DNA from: Mitsuaria sp. 7
GTDB taxonomy: Bacteria; Pseudomonadota; Gammaproteobacteria; Burkholderiales; Burkholderiaceae_C
Length of the DNA: 64,000 bases
Reading direction: 5' to 3'
Assembly: GCF_001653795.1 (NCBI RefSeq)
Contig: NZ_CP011514.1
Coordinates: 124,001-188,000 of the forward strand
The notes below the pieces were generated by a model. It saw only the letters and a list, made by a program, of their open reading frames with translations. It had not been told where the DNA came from and ran no database searches. Position 1 is the stretch's first letter. The number at the start of each line of letters is the position of its first letter. This document shows positions 18,929 through 27,708 of this stretch, piece by piece. Both the position numbers and the translations under genes were made by a program.

Positions 18929-20023
18929 ATGTCCCAGATCCAAGAAACCACGCTGCTGCAGGCCCTGCAACAGGTCGTCGACCCCAACACCGGTCGCGAC
19001 TTCGTCTCCACGAAGCAACTCCGCCAGTTGAAGGTGCAGGGCGACGCGGTCAGCTTCGAGATCGAACTGGGCTACCCGGCCGCGAGCCAGATCGACGCGC
19101 TGCGCGCGGCGCTGGTCGAAGCCGCGCGGTCGGTGCCCGGTGTCGGCAACGTCAGCGTCGGCGTGACGACGAAGATCACCGCGCATGCTGTCCAGCGTGG
19201 CGTGCAGCTTCTGCCCGGGGTGAAGAACATCATCGCGGTCGCGTCCGGCAAGGGCGGCGTCGGCAAGAGCACGACGGCGGCCAACCTGGCGCTGGCGCTC
19301 TCCGCGGAAGGCGCGACGGTCGGTCTGCTCGATGCCGACATCTACGGTCCCAGCCTGCCCTTGATGCTGGGCATCAGCGGCCGTCCGGAGAGCACCGACG
19401 GCCAGACGATGGAGCCGCTGGAATCGCACGGCCTGCAACTGATGTCGATCGGTTTCCTGGTCGAGGACGACCAGGCGATGGTCTGGCGCGGCCCGATGGC
19501 GACGCAGGCGCTGGAACAGCTGCTGCGCCAGACGCGCTGGCGCGACCTGGACTACCTGGTGATCGACATGCCGCCGGGCACCGGCGACATCCAGCTGACC
19601 TTGTCGCAGCGTGTGCCGGTGAGCGGCTCGGTGATCGTGACGACGCCGCAGGACATCGCCCTGATCGATGCGAAGAAGGGCCTGAAGATGTTCGAGAAGG
19701 TCGGCGTGCCTATCCTGGGCATCGTCGAGAACATGGCCATCCACATCTGCAGCCACTGCGGCCATGCCGAGCACATCTTCGGCAGCGGCGGCGGCCAGCG
19801 CATGGCGGACCAGTACAGCCAGGAACTGCTCGGCTCGCTGCCGCTGGCCCTGTCGATCCGCGAGCAGGCCGACAGCGGCAAGCCGACAGTGGTGGCCGAG
19901 CCCGATGGTGTGCATGCGCAGGCCTACAAGCAGATCGCCCGCAAGATCGCCGTGAAGCTCGCTGGTCAGGCCAAGGACTACTCGTCGAAATTCCCGACGA
20001 TCACCATCTCGAAAAACACCTGA
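18929..20023 (+). CDS. apbC: Iron-sulfur cluster carrier ApbC/Mrp
   Basis: 364 residues. P-loop NTPase that carries Fe-S clusters to apo-proteins. N-terminal MIP18/DUF59-like domain (about 1-90) and a deviant Walker A 'VASGKGGVGKSTTAANL' near residue 108. The Cys pair 'HICSHCGH' binds the bridging cluster. The neighbouring formate dehydrogenase carries many Fe-S clusters, but a 377-base gap separates the genes. Confidence 0.95.
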   Translation: MSQIQETTLLQALQQVVDPNTGRDFVSTKQLRQLKVQGDAVSFEIELGYPAASQIDALRAALVEAARSVPGVGNVSVGVTTKITAHAVQRGVQLLPGVKNIIAVASGKGGVGKSTTAANLALALSAEGATVGLLDADIYGPSLPLMLGISGRPESTDGQTMEPLESHGLQLMSIGFLVEDDQAMVWRGPMATQALEQLLRQTRWRDLDYLVIDMPPGTGDIQLTLSQRVPVSGSVIVTTPQDIALIDAKKGLKMFEKVGVPILGIVENMAIHICSHCGHAEHIFGSGGGQRMADQYSQELLGSLPLALSIREQADSGKPTVVAEPDGVHAQAYKQIARKIAVKLAGQAKDYSSKFPTITISKNT

Positions 20024-20075
20024 CCCCCTCTTGCACGCCGCCGTCCTTTCGACGCAGTGCTGCACTGCAACGGGA

Positions 20076-20157
20076 GCCGCGCGGGCCGGTGCCCCTTGGA
20101 GCGAATTCCGAGCGGCGAGGAGGAGATTGAGCGGAGAGGGGCACCGGTCCGCGCGGC
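20076..20157. repeat. Long inverted repeat, 20-base arms and 42-base loop
   Basis: GCCGCGCGGGCCGGTGCCCC (20076-20095) matches the complement of 20138-20157 in 19 of 20 positions; the mismatch is G-T, so RNA could still pair. The loop is A/G-rich. It could be a palindromic mobile repeat or a structured 5' leader of the formate dehydrogenase mRNA. Confidence 0.6.
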
Positions 20158-20303
20158 GGAACGCGCGGTCGATCCCCATTCAACCCCGCGAGACGGCAGG
20201 CTCCGTGCGCTGCACCGCACAACGACTCGCCGTCGTAAAAGCCGCCGTCAAGCCTGGTGCGCCCTGCGGTTCTTCCTCTCGTGAGCGGGTGAGTCCTCAT
20301 TGG

Positions 20304-20321
20304 ACAAAGCCGATGCTTTGT
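20304..20321. promoter_or_regulatory. Small palindrome, possible operator or leader hairpin of fdnG
   Basis: ACAAAGC-CGAT-GCTTTGT, a perfect 7-base inverted repeat about 80 bases before the fdnG start. It is A+T-richer than its surroundings. A role in binding a regulator is only a guess. Confidence 0.3.
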
Positions 20322-20400
20322 GCCGAAATGCTCGAACGGGCCGCGTGACGGTCGTGCATTTCACCCAGGTCGCCTGAACGGCGAGCCCAGGAGGCACAAG

Positions 20401-23400
20401 ATGGACATGAACCGGAGGCATTTCTTCCGGGTGAGCGGGGCGGCCGTGATGGGCTCCAGCCTCGTGGCGTTGGGTTTCTCCCCGACTGCCGCACTGGCCG
20501 AGACGCGCCAGTTCAAGCTTGCCCGGGCGACCGAGACCCGCAACACCTGCCCCTATTGCTCGGTGGGCTGCGGGATCATCATGTACTCGCTCGGGGACAA
20601 GGCGAAGAACGTCACCTCCGAGATCATCCACATCGAGGGCGACCCCGATCATCCGGTCAACCGCGGCACCTTGTGCCCGAAGGGCGCGGGCCTGCTGGAC
20701 TTCGTCCACAGCCCCAACCGCCTGAAGTATCCGGAGATCCGCGAGGCCGGCGCCAAGGAGTGGAAGCGCGTCAGCTGGAACGAGGCGATGGACCGCTTCG
20801 TGAAGCTGCTCAAGGCCGACCGCGACGCCAACTTCATCGCGACCAACGCCGACGGCAAGACCGTCAACCGCTGGCTCTCGACCGGCATGATCTGCGCTTC
20901 CGCGTCCTCGAACGAATCGGGCTACATCACCCACAAGGCGATGCGCTCGACGGGGATGCTCGCGTTCGACAACCAGGCCCGCGTTTGACACGGACCGACG
21001 GTGGCCAGTCTGGCCCCGACGTTCGGACGCGGCGCGATGACCAACCACTGGGTGGACATCAAGAACGCCGATCTCGTGCTGATCATGGGCGGCAATGCCG
21101 CCGAGGCGCATCCCTGCGGCTTCAAGTGGGTGATCGAGGCCAAGCATCACAACAAGGCCCGGCTGATCGTCGTCGACCCGCGCTTCACGCGCTCGGCCGC
21201 GATGAGCGACTACTACGCGCCCATCCGCGCGGGGTCGGACATCGCCTTCCTGGGCGGGGTGATCAACTACCTGCTGAGCAACAACAAGATCCAGACGGAG
21301 TACGTCCGGAACTACACGAACGCCCCGTTCATCGTCGGTGAGGGCTACAAGTTCGAGGACGGCATCTTCTCCGGCTACGACGAGGCCAAGCGCGCCTACA
21401 ACAACGCGTCGTGGGCCTACGAGATGGACGAGAAGGGCTTCGCCAAGGTCGACATGACGATGCAGCACCCGCGCTGCGTGCTCAACGTCATGAAGACCCA
21501 CTTCTCTCGCTACACGCCGGAGAAGGTCAGCGAGATCACCGGCACGCCCAAGGACAAGTTCGTCGAGATCTGCCGGCAGATCGGCGAGACCTCGGTCCCG
21601 GGCAAGGTGATGACGATCCTCTACGCGCTGGGCTGGACGCAGCACAGCCAGGGCTCGCAGATCATCCGCACCGGCGCGCTGGTGCAGCTGCTGCTGGGCA
21701 ACATCGGCCAGCCGGGCGGCGGCATGAACGCGCTGCGCGGCCACAGCAACATCCAGGGCCTCACCGACCTGGGCCTGCTGTCGACCTCGCTGACCGGCTA
21801 CATGGCCCTGCCCAAGGACTCGGAGCAGGACCTCGAGACCTACTACAAGACCAAGGCGCTCAAGCCGCTGCGCCCCAACCAGATGAGCTTCTGGCAGAAC
21901 TATCCCAAGTTCTTCGTCAGCCAGCAGAAGGCGTGGTGGGGCAAGGCCGCGACCAAGGAGAACGACTGGGCCTACCACTACCTGCCGAAGTGGGACAAGG
22001 GCTACGACGTGCTGCAGGCCTTCGACCTCATGCACCAGGGAAAGGTCAACGGCTACATCTGCCAGGGCTTCAACCCGGTGGGCTCCTTCCCCAACAAGAA
22101 GAAGGTGGTCGAGAGCCTGTCCAAGCTGAAGTTCCTCGCGATCATCGATCCGCTCAACACGGAGACCGCCGAGTTCTGGAAGAACTACGGCGAGCACAAC
22201 GACGTGAAGACGGAGGAGATCCAGACGGTGGTGTTCCGCTTCCCGAGCACCTGCTTCGCGGAGGAGGACGGCTCGCTGACCAACTCCGGCCGCTGGCTGC
22301 AGTGGCACTGGAAGGGCGCGGAGCCTCCGGGCGAAGCCAAGGGCGACGCGGAGATCATCGCGGAGATCTTCCTGCGCCTGCGGGCGATGTACCAGAAGGA
22401 CGGCGGCGCGTACGCCGATCCCATCGTCAACCTGAGCTGGCCGTACAAGATCCCGAACAGCCCTTCGGCCGAAGAGCTGGCGATGGAGTTCAACGGCAAG
22501 GCGCTCGCGGACGTGACCGATCCCAAGGACGCGACCAAGGTGCTGGCGAAGGCGGGCGAGCAGCTCTCGGGCTTCGCGCTGCTGCGCGACGACGGCTCGA
22601 CGTCCAGCGGCTGCTGGATCTACGCCGGCGCATGGACGCAGGCGGGCAACCAGATGGCCCGTCGCGACAACAGCGATCCATGGGGCATCGGCCAGACCTT
22701 GAACTGGGCCTGGGCCTGGCCGGCGAACCGGCGCGTGCTCTACAACGCCGCGTCCTGCGATCCGACCGGCAAGCCGTGGAACCCGAAGCGGCGGCTGATC
22801 AGCTACACCGACAAGTGGGGCGGCTCCGACATCCCGGACATCCGGCCGGATGCCAACCCCAATGACGAGGACGCGGTGCGGCCTTTCATCATGACCGCCG
22901 AGGGCGTGGCGCGCCTGTTCGCGCCCAGCGGCATGGTCGACGGTCCGCTGCCGGAGCACTACGAGCCCTTCGAGTCGCCGCTGACGGTGAACCCGATGCA
23001 CCCGAACAACCCCAAGGCGATGAACAACCCGGCCGGCCGCGTGTTCAAGGCCGACCGGGAGCAGTTCGGCAAGCCGGACAAGTTCCCGTACGTGGCGACG
23101 AGCTACCGGCTCACCGAGCACTTCCACTACTGGACCAAGAACGTGCGTACCAGCGCGATCATCCAGCCGCAGCAGTTCGTGGAGATCGGCGAGGAACTCG
23201 CGAAGGACAAGGGCATCGCCAATGGCGATCAGGTAAAGGTCAGCTCCAACCGCGGCTTCATCAAGGCCGTGGCGGTGGTGACCAAGCGCGTGGCCTCGCT
23301 CGATGTCGGCGGCAAGCGCGTCCACACGGTGGGCCTGCCGAATCACTGGGGCTTCGTCGGTGTGGCCAAGCCCGGTTATCTGGTCAACACGCTGACCCCC

Positions 23401-23469
23401 TTCGTGGGTGACGCGAATACCCAGACGCCGGAGTTCAAGAGCTTCACCGTCAACATCGAGAAAGCTTGA
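20401..23469 (+). CDS. fdnG: Formate dehydrogenase alpha subunit, selenocysteine-containing
   Basis: 1022 residues, read through an in-frame TGA at 20986-20988 (codon 196) as selenocysteine, the same position as in E. coli FdnG. Oxidises formate at a bis-MGD molybdenum or tungsten centre in the periplasm. The N-terminus 'MNRRHFFRVSGAAVMG' is a Tat signal. The [4Fe-4S] motif is 'CPYCSVGCG...LCPKG' (about residues 50-95). Around the Sec: 'DNQARV-U-HGPTVASL'. C-terminal molybdopterin-binding domain ends 'FKSFTVNIEKA'. AGGAGG at 20389-20394 supports ATG 20401. Automated callers would split this gene in two. Confidence 0.97.
20986..21023 (+). promoter_or_regulatory. Bacterial SECIS element of fdnG
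   Basis: mRNA hairpin that recruits SelB next to the UGA. Counting U of UGA as 1, GGCCA (21003-21007) pairs with TGGCC (21011-21015) and the 3-base loop is GTC, placing G at 23 and U at 24. These are the two bases SelB reads in the E. coli fdhF element. The UGA-CAC-GG start also matches. Confidence 0.9.
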
Positions 23470-23481
23470 GGAGCCCACGCC

Positions 23482-24471
23482 ATGTCTTCATTGCAATCCC
23501 TCGACATCGCCAAGCGCTCCGCGACGACGCTGCCCAGCCCCGACGCGCGACGCACGACGACGGAAGTCGCCAAGCTGATCGACGTCTCCTCGTGCATCGG
23601 CTGCAAGGCCTGCCAGGTCGCCTGCATGCAGTGGAACGACCTGCGCGACGAGGTCGGCGAGACCCACGGCACCTACGACAACCCGCGCGACCTGACCCCG
23701 CAGTCGTGGACGGTGATGCGCTTCTCCGAAGTGGAGGTCGTCGAGAACAAGCTGGAGTGGCTGATCCGCAAGGACGGCTGCATGCACTGCGACGACCCCG
23801 GCTGCCTGAAAGCCTGTCCCGCGCCCGGCGCGATCGTGAAGTACCAGAACGGCATCGTCGACTTCATCTCGGAGCACTGCGTCGGCTGCGGCAACTGCGT
23901 GACGGGCTGCCCCTTCGACGTCCCGCGCATCAGCAAGGCCGACAACAAGGCCTACAAGTGCAGCCTGTGCTCGGACCGCGTCGGCGTGGGCCTGGAACCG
24001 GCCTGCGTGAAGGCCTGCCCGACCGGCGCGATCCGCTTCGGCTCGAAGGAGGACATGCATGAGTTCGCCGCCGAACGCATCGTCGACCTGAAGGAGCGCG
24101 GCTACCAGAATGCCGGCGTGTACGACCCGCACGGCGTCGGCGGCACGCACGTGATGTACGTGCTGCAGCATGCGGACCAGCCGACGCTCTATCACGGGCT
24201 GCCGAAGGATCCGCAGATCAGCCCGCTGGTGTCCTTGTGGAAGGGCGCGGCCAAGCCGCTGGCGGTGGCGGCGATGGTCGGCGCCGCAGTCGCCGGTTTC
24301 TTCCACTACATGAAGGTCGGTCCGCAGAAGACGGTGCACGACGAGCCGGATCCCGAGGAGGAGCTCGCCTACGAGCGCGCGAAGCACGGGGAAGGGCCCG
24401 ACGGTCCTGACGTTCCTCCGGGCGGCGACCAGCGGCGCACCTCGTACACCCCGCCCAGCGGCGGCCTCTGA
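23482..24471 (+). CDS. fdnH: Formate dehydrogenase iron-sulfur beta subunit
   Basis: 329 residues. Carries electrons from FdnG to the cytochrome subunit through four [4Fe-4S] clusters. Four Cys groups are visible: '[11 protein letters not shown]', '[14 protein letters not shown]', '[12 protein letters not shown]', and 'CSLCSDRV...CVKACP'. One C-terminal membrane helix ('[19 protein letters not shown]', about 253-271) anchors it to the periplasmic face. It begins 12 bases after fdnG. Confidence 0.97.
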   Translation: MSSLQSLDIAKRSATTLPSPDARRTTTEVAKLIDVSSCIGCKACQVACMQWNDLRDEVGETHGTYDNPRDLTPQSWTVMRFSEVEVVENKLEWLIRKDGCMHCDDPGCLKACPAPGAIVKYQNGIVDFISEHCVGCGNCVTGCPFDVPRISKADNKAYKCSLCSDRVGVGLEPACVKACPTGAIRFGSKEDMHEFAAERIVDLKERGYQNAGVYDPHGVGGTHVMYVLQHADQPTLYHGLPKDPQISPLVSLWKGAAKPLAVAAMVGAAVAGFFHYMKVGPQKTVHDEPDPEEELAYERAKHGEGPDGPDVPPGGDQRRTSYTPPSGGL

Positions 24472-24488
24472 CCCACCGGGAGCTCCTC

Positions 24489-25109
24489 ATGTTGCTGCAA
24501 CGCTATCGCGACAGCCAGCGGCTCAACCACTGGCTCATCGTGCTGCTCTTCCTCTGCGCCGGGCTCTCGGGCCTGGCCTTCTTCCACCCCAGTCTCTTCT
24601 TCCTCAGCAACCTCTTCGGCGGCGGGCCGTGGACGCGGGTGCTGCATCCCTACCTGGGGCTGGGCATGGTGATCGCGTTCGCCTTCCTCGCGGCGCGGAT
24701 GTGGCGGGACAACCTCTGGATCAGCGCCGACTCGCAATGGATGCGCCAGAGCCCCGCGATGATCACCGGCGCCGGCAAGGAGGGCGTCCAGCCCGCGGCC
24801 AAGTACAACGCCGGCCAGAAGATCGTCTTCTGGGTGATGGTGGTGACGCTGACCCTCCTGCTGGTCACCGGCTTCATGTTCTGGCACGCCTGGTTCCCCG
24901 AGGGCAACATCCTGATGCGGCGCATCGCGGTGGTGCTCCATTCGGCCTCGGCGGCGATCCTGATCCTGACGATCATCATCCACGTTTACGCGGCCATCTG
25001 GGTGAAGGGCTCGTTCCGCGCGATGACCCGTGGTACGGTCACCGACACCTGGGCCGCGCACCATCACCCGCTGTGGCACAAGGAAGCGAAGGAGCGACCC
25101 CGCGCATGA
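24489..25109 (+). CDS. fdnI: Formate dehydrogenase gamma subunit, cytochrome b556
   Basis: 206 residues, four membrane helices. Binds two b hemes and passes electrons to quinone. Conserved His are visible in 'RLNHWLIVLLF', 'VLHPYLGL', 'MFWHAWF' and 'IIIHVYAAIW'. The stop overlaps the fdhE start (ATGA, 25106-25109). Confidence 0.95.
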   Translation: MLLQRYRDSQRLNHWLIVLLFLCAGLSGLAFFHPSLFFLSNLFGGGPWTRVLHPYLGLGMVIAFAFLAARMWRDNLWISADSQWMRQSPAMITGAGKEGVQPAAKYNAGQKIVFWVMVVTLTLLLVTGFMFWHAWFPEGNILMRRIAVVLHSASAAILILTIIIHVYAAIWVKGSFRAMTRGTVTDTWAAHHHPLWHKEAKERPRA

Positions 25110-26149
25110 CATCCCCCAGCCCCATCCGGGTCATGACCCCGGAAGAGATCGCGGTCAACGCGGGCGCACGCGCCGCGCCGGTGAAGGTGCCGGAGCCCGG
25201 CCTCTTCGCCGAGCGCGCGCTGCGCCTGAGGCACCTGGCCGAGGGGCATGCGATGCGGGATTACCTGCTCTTCGTGGCGGCGCTCGCGCAGGCGCAGCAT
25301 GAGCGTTTCCAGCGGACCGACGCGTTGACGCTGCCGGCCGAGGTGCTGGTCAACAGCGCGATGGTCGGCGGGCTGCCGCCGCTGGACGTGGCGACCTACC
25401 CGCGCGATCCGGTGTGGCGCGAGGAACTCCGCGCGCTGCTGCGCGCGATGGGCTCGGCGGCGATCCCCGATGCGGCGAAGGCGGTGGTGACGCAACTGGC
25501 CGAGGCCGACGACGCCTGGCTGGAACAGCAGGCGGGCGCCTTGCTCGCCGGCGGCGCGCTGGGCCTGGACCCGGCGACCGCGCCGCTGATCGCCGCGGCC
25601 CTGCAGGTGTACTGGGCGCGGCTCGTCGTGCAGCTGCAGCGGCGTTATGACGACAGCGACCAGGGCGAACACGTCGCGCCCTTCGGCATGATCGACGACC
25701 CGACGGTCTGCCCGTGCTGCGGCTCGCGGCCGGTGGCCTCGATCACGCGCATCGCCGCGGAACAATCCGGGCAGCGCTTCCTGGCCTGCTCGCTGTGCGG
25801 CGCGCAGTGGCACTACGTGCGCATCAAGTGCACGCACTGCCAGGGCACGAAGGGCATCACCTTCCAGAGCCTCGTCGATGCCGACGGGAACAAGTCCGAT
25901 GCCGTCGCCGCCGAGTGCTGCGAGACCTGCGGCCACTACCTGAAGCAGGTCCACATGGAAAAGGACCTGCAGGTCGAGCCGCTGGCCGACGATCTGGCGA
26001 CGCTGACGCTGGACCTGCTGGTCGGCGAGCTGGGCCTGGTGCGGCAGGGCTTCAATCCGCTGCTGATCCTCGGTGAGTCGGACGCCTCGAGCGATGGGGC
26101 GCCACCGGGCGCCGCCGGTGCTTCGCCTCCCGATCCCGGAGGACACTGA
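25106..26149 (+). CDS. fdhE: Formate dehydrogenase accessory protein FdhE
   Basis: 347 residues (E. coli FdhE is 309). Cytoplasmic factor needed for making active respiratory formate dehydrogenase; it interacts with the catalytic subunit before Tat export. Rubredoxin-like Cys pairs: 'CPCCGSRPVAS', 'CSLCGAQWHYVRIKCTHC' and 'CCETCGHY'. Position between fdnI and selA supports the role. Confidence 0.93.
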   Translation: MTSPSPIRVMTPEEIAVNAGARAAPVKVPEPGLFAERALRLRHLAEGHAMRDYLLFVAALAQAQHERFQRTDALTLPAEVLVNSAMVGGLPPLDVATYPRDPVWREELRALLRAMGSAAIPDAAKAVVTQLAEADDAWLEQQAGALLAGGALGLDPATAPLIAAALQVYWARLVVQLQRRYDDSDQGEHVAPFGMIDDPTVCPCCGSRPVASITRIAAEQSGQRFLACSLCGAQWHYVRIKCTHCQGTKGITFQSLVDADGNKSDAVAAECCETCGHYLKQVHMEKDLQVEPLADDLATLTLDLLVGELGLVRQGFNPLLILGESDASSDGAPPGAAGASPPDPGGH

Positions 26150-26151
26150 GC

Positions 26152-27708
26152 GTGAAGCCCGAGGCATCCATGGTTCATGGTCCGACGGCAGGCTCCCCGG
26201 TCAGCAGTCACGACCCGGCCGCGCTCGACGATCGCTCCGCTCCCTCGCGCGGGCATGCCACGCCGCGAGCCGCGGCTGCGGCTGCGGCTGCGGCTGCGGC
26301 CCCGAAGGATCTGCCGTCCGTCGATCGCCTGCTGCGCGATACGGCGGTGACCCATCTGATGGCGCGACACGGCCATGCGTTCGTGGCGGCCGAGGCGCGC
26401 CGGCTGCTCGAAACCTCGCGCGAGCGCGCGCTGGCGGGCACGCTGACGACGGATGAACTCCATCACCTGCCGGCCGAACTCGAACGCCTGTGCGTGGAGC
26501 GCCTCGCGCCGCGCATGCGTCGCGTGATCAACCTCACCGGCACGGTGCTGCACACCAACCTGGGCCGCGCGCTGCTCGCCGACGAGGCGCTGCGCCACGT
26601 GCTGGCCTGCATGAGCTCGCCCAACAACCTGGAGTTCGACCTCGCGCGCGGCGACCGCGGCGACCGCGACAGCCTCGTCGAATCGCTGCTGTGCGACATC
26701 ACCGGCGCCGAGGCGGCGACGGTCGTCAACAACAACGCCGCCGCGGTGCTGCTGGGCATCGCCGCGCTGGCCGGCGGCCGGTCGGTCGTCGTGTCGCGCG
26801 GTGAGCTGGTCGAGATCGGCGGCGCGTTCCGCATGCCCGACGTGATGGCGGCGGCGGGGGCGCGGCTGGTCGAGGTCGGCACGACCAACCGCACGCATGC
26901 GCGGGATTACGAGACCGCCCTCGGCCCCGACACCGCGCTGCTGCTGAAGGTCCACACCAGCAACTACGCGATCCAGGGTTTCACGTCGTCGGTGAGCGAG
27001 GCGGAGCTCGCCCCGATCGCGAAGGCCGCGGGCGTGCCGCTGATGACGGACCTCGGCAGCGGCTCGCTGGTCGATCTGGCGCAGTGGGGCCTGCCGGCCG
27101 AGCCGCTGCCGCAGGCGATGCTGGCCGACGGCTGCGACATCGTGACCTTCAGCGGCGACAAGCTGCTGGGCGGGCCGCAGGCCGGGCTGATCGTCGGCCG
27201 CAAGGACCTGGTGCAGAAGATCCGCAAGTTCCCGATGAAGCGCGCGTTGCGCCTGTCCAAGCTGCCGATGGCCGCGCTGGAGGCGACGCTGCGCCTGTAC
27301 CTGCAGCCGGACCGGCTGACGCAGGACCTGCCGACCTTGCGGCTGCTGACGCGCCCGGTCGACCAGATCGAAGCGCAGGCGGAGCGGCTGCTGTCGCGCG
27401 TGGAAGACGCCGTCGCACCGCGCTTCAGCGCGCGGGTGAGCGCGATGCGCGGACAGATCGGCTCGGGCTCGCTGCCGGTGGAGACGCTGCCGTCGGCGGG
27501 ACTGGTGCTGACGCCGCGGCTGCCGGGCAAGCGGGGGATGGGGCGCGCGCTCGACGAGCTGCTCACGGCGCTGCGCGCGCTGCCGTTGCCGGTCATCGCG
27601 CGCGTGCAGGCCGACGAACTCTGGATGGACCTGCGCTGCCTCGACGAGGCGCGCGAGGAGCCCGACTTCATCGAGCAGCTCGCGCAGCTGAAGGAGTCGC
27701 TCGCGTGA
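26152..27708 (+). CDS. selA: L-seryl-tRNA(Sec) selenium transferase
   Basis: 518 residues; PLP enzyme that converts seryl-tRNA(Sec) to selenocysteyl-tRNA(Sec) using selenophosphate. PLP-lysine motif '[14 protein letters not shown]'; '[17 protein letters not shown]' near residue 125. E. coli SelA is 463 residues; the extra N-terminus (about residues 1-55) is low-complexity with a run of alanines. GTG start at 26152 has GGAGG upstream. Start choice is uncertain, because the conserved region begins near '[10 protein letters not shown]'. GTGA overlap with selB. Confidence 0.95.
   Translation: MKPEASMVHGPTAGSPVSSHDPAALDDRSAPSRGHATPRAAAAAAAAAAAPKDLPSVDRLLRDTAVTHLMARHGHAFVAAEARRLLETSRERALAGTLTTDELHHLPAELERLCVERLAPRMRRVINLTGTVLHTNLGRALLADEALRHVLACMSSPNNLEFDLARGDRGDRDSLVESLLCDITGAEAATVVNNNAAAVLLGIAALAGGRSVVVSRGELVEIGGAFRMPDVMAAAGARLVEVGTTNRTHARDYETALGPDTALLLKVHTSNYAIQGFTSSVSEAELAPIAKAAGVPLMTDLGSGSLVDLAQWGLPAEPLPQAMLADGCDIVTFSGDKLLGGPQAGLIVGRKDLVQKIRKFPMKRALRLSKLPMAALEATLRLYLQPDRLTQDLPTLRLLTRPVDQIEAQAERLLSRVEDAVAPRFSARVSAMRGQIGSGSLPVETLPSAGLVLTPRLPGKRGMGRALDELLTALRALPLPVIARVQADELWMDLRCLDEAREEPDFIEQLAQLKESLA
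26274..26300 (+). repeat. Hexanucleotide tandem repeat in selA
   Basis: (GGCTGC) about 4.5 times, encoding alternating GCT/GCG alanines in the SelA N-terminal extension. The unit is a multiple of three, so copy-number changes would keep the frame. Confidence 0.8.

Larger units (their letters stand above)
20024..20400. other. Gene-free stretch with palindromes before the formate dehydrogenase operon
   Basis: No supportable gene. Contents: GCAGTG-CTG-CACTGC at 20054-20068; a 20-base arm pair at 20076-20095 and 20138-20157 (listed separately); ACAAAGC-CGAT-GCTTTGT at 20304-20321; and the fdnG ribosome site AGGAGG at 20389-20394. The fdn promoter must be here, but no convincing -35/-10 or -24/-12 pair is visible. 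Confidence 0.6.

Noticed and set aside
20986..20988. TGA stop splitting the formate dehydrogenase alpha gene, suggesting a pseudogene
   Set aside because: The frame continues without change, the position is codon 196 as in E. coli FdnG, a SECIS follows and selA, selB and selC are next door.
20248..23478. Open frame of over 1000 codons on the minus strand opposite fdnG/fdnH
   Set aside because: High-GC antisense shadow; composition is Arg/His/Val-rich and matches no family, while the plus strand encodes a clear enzyme.
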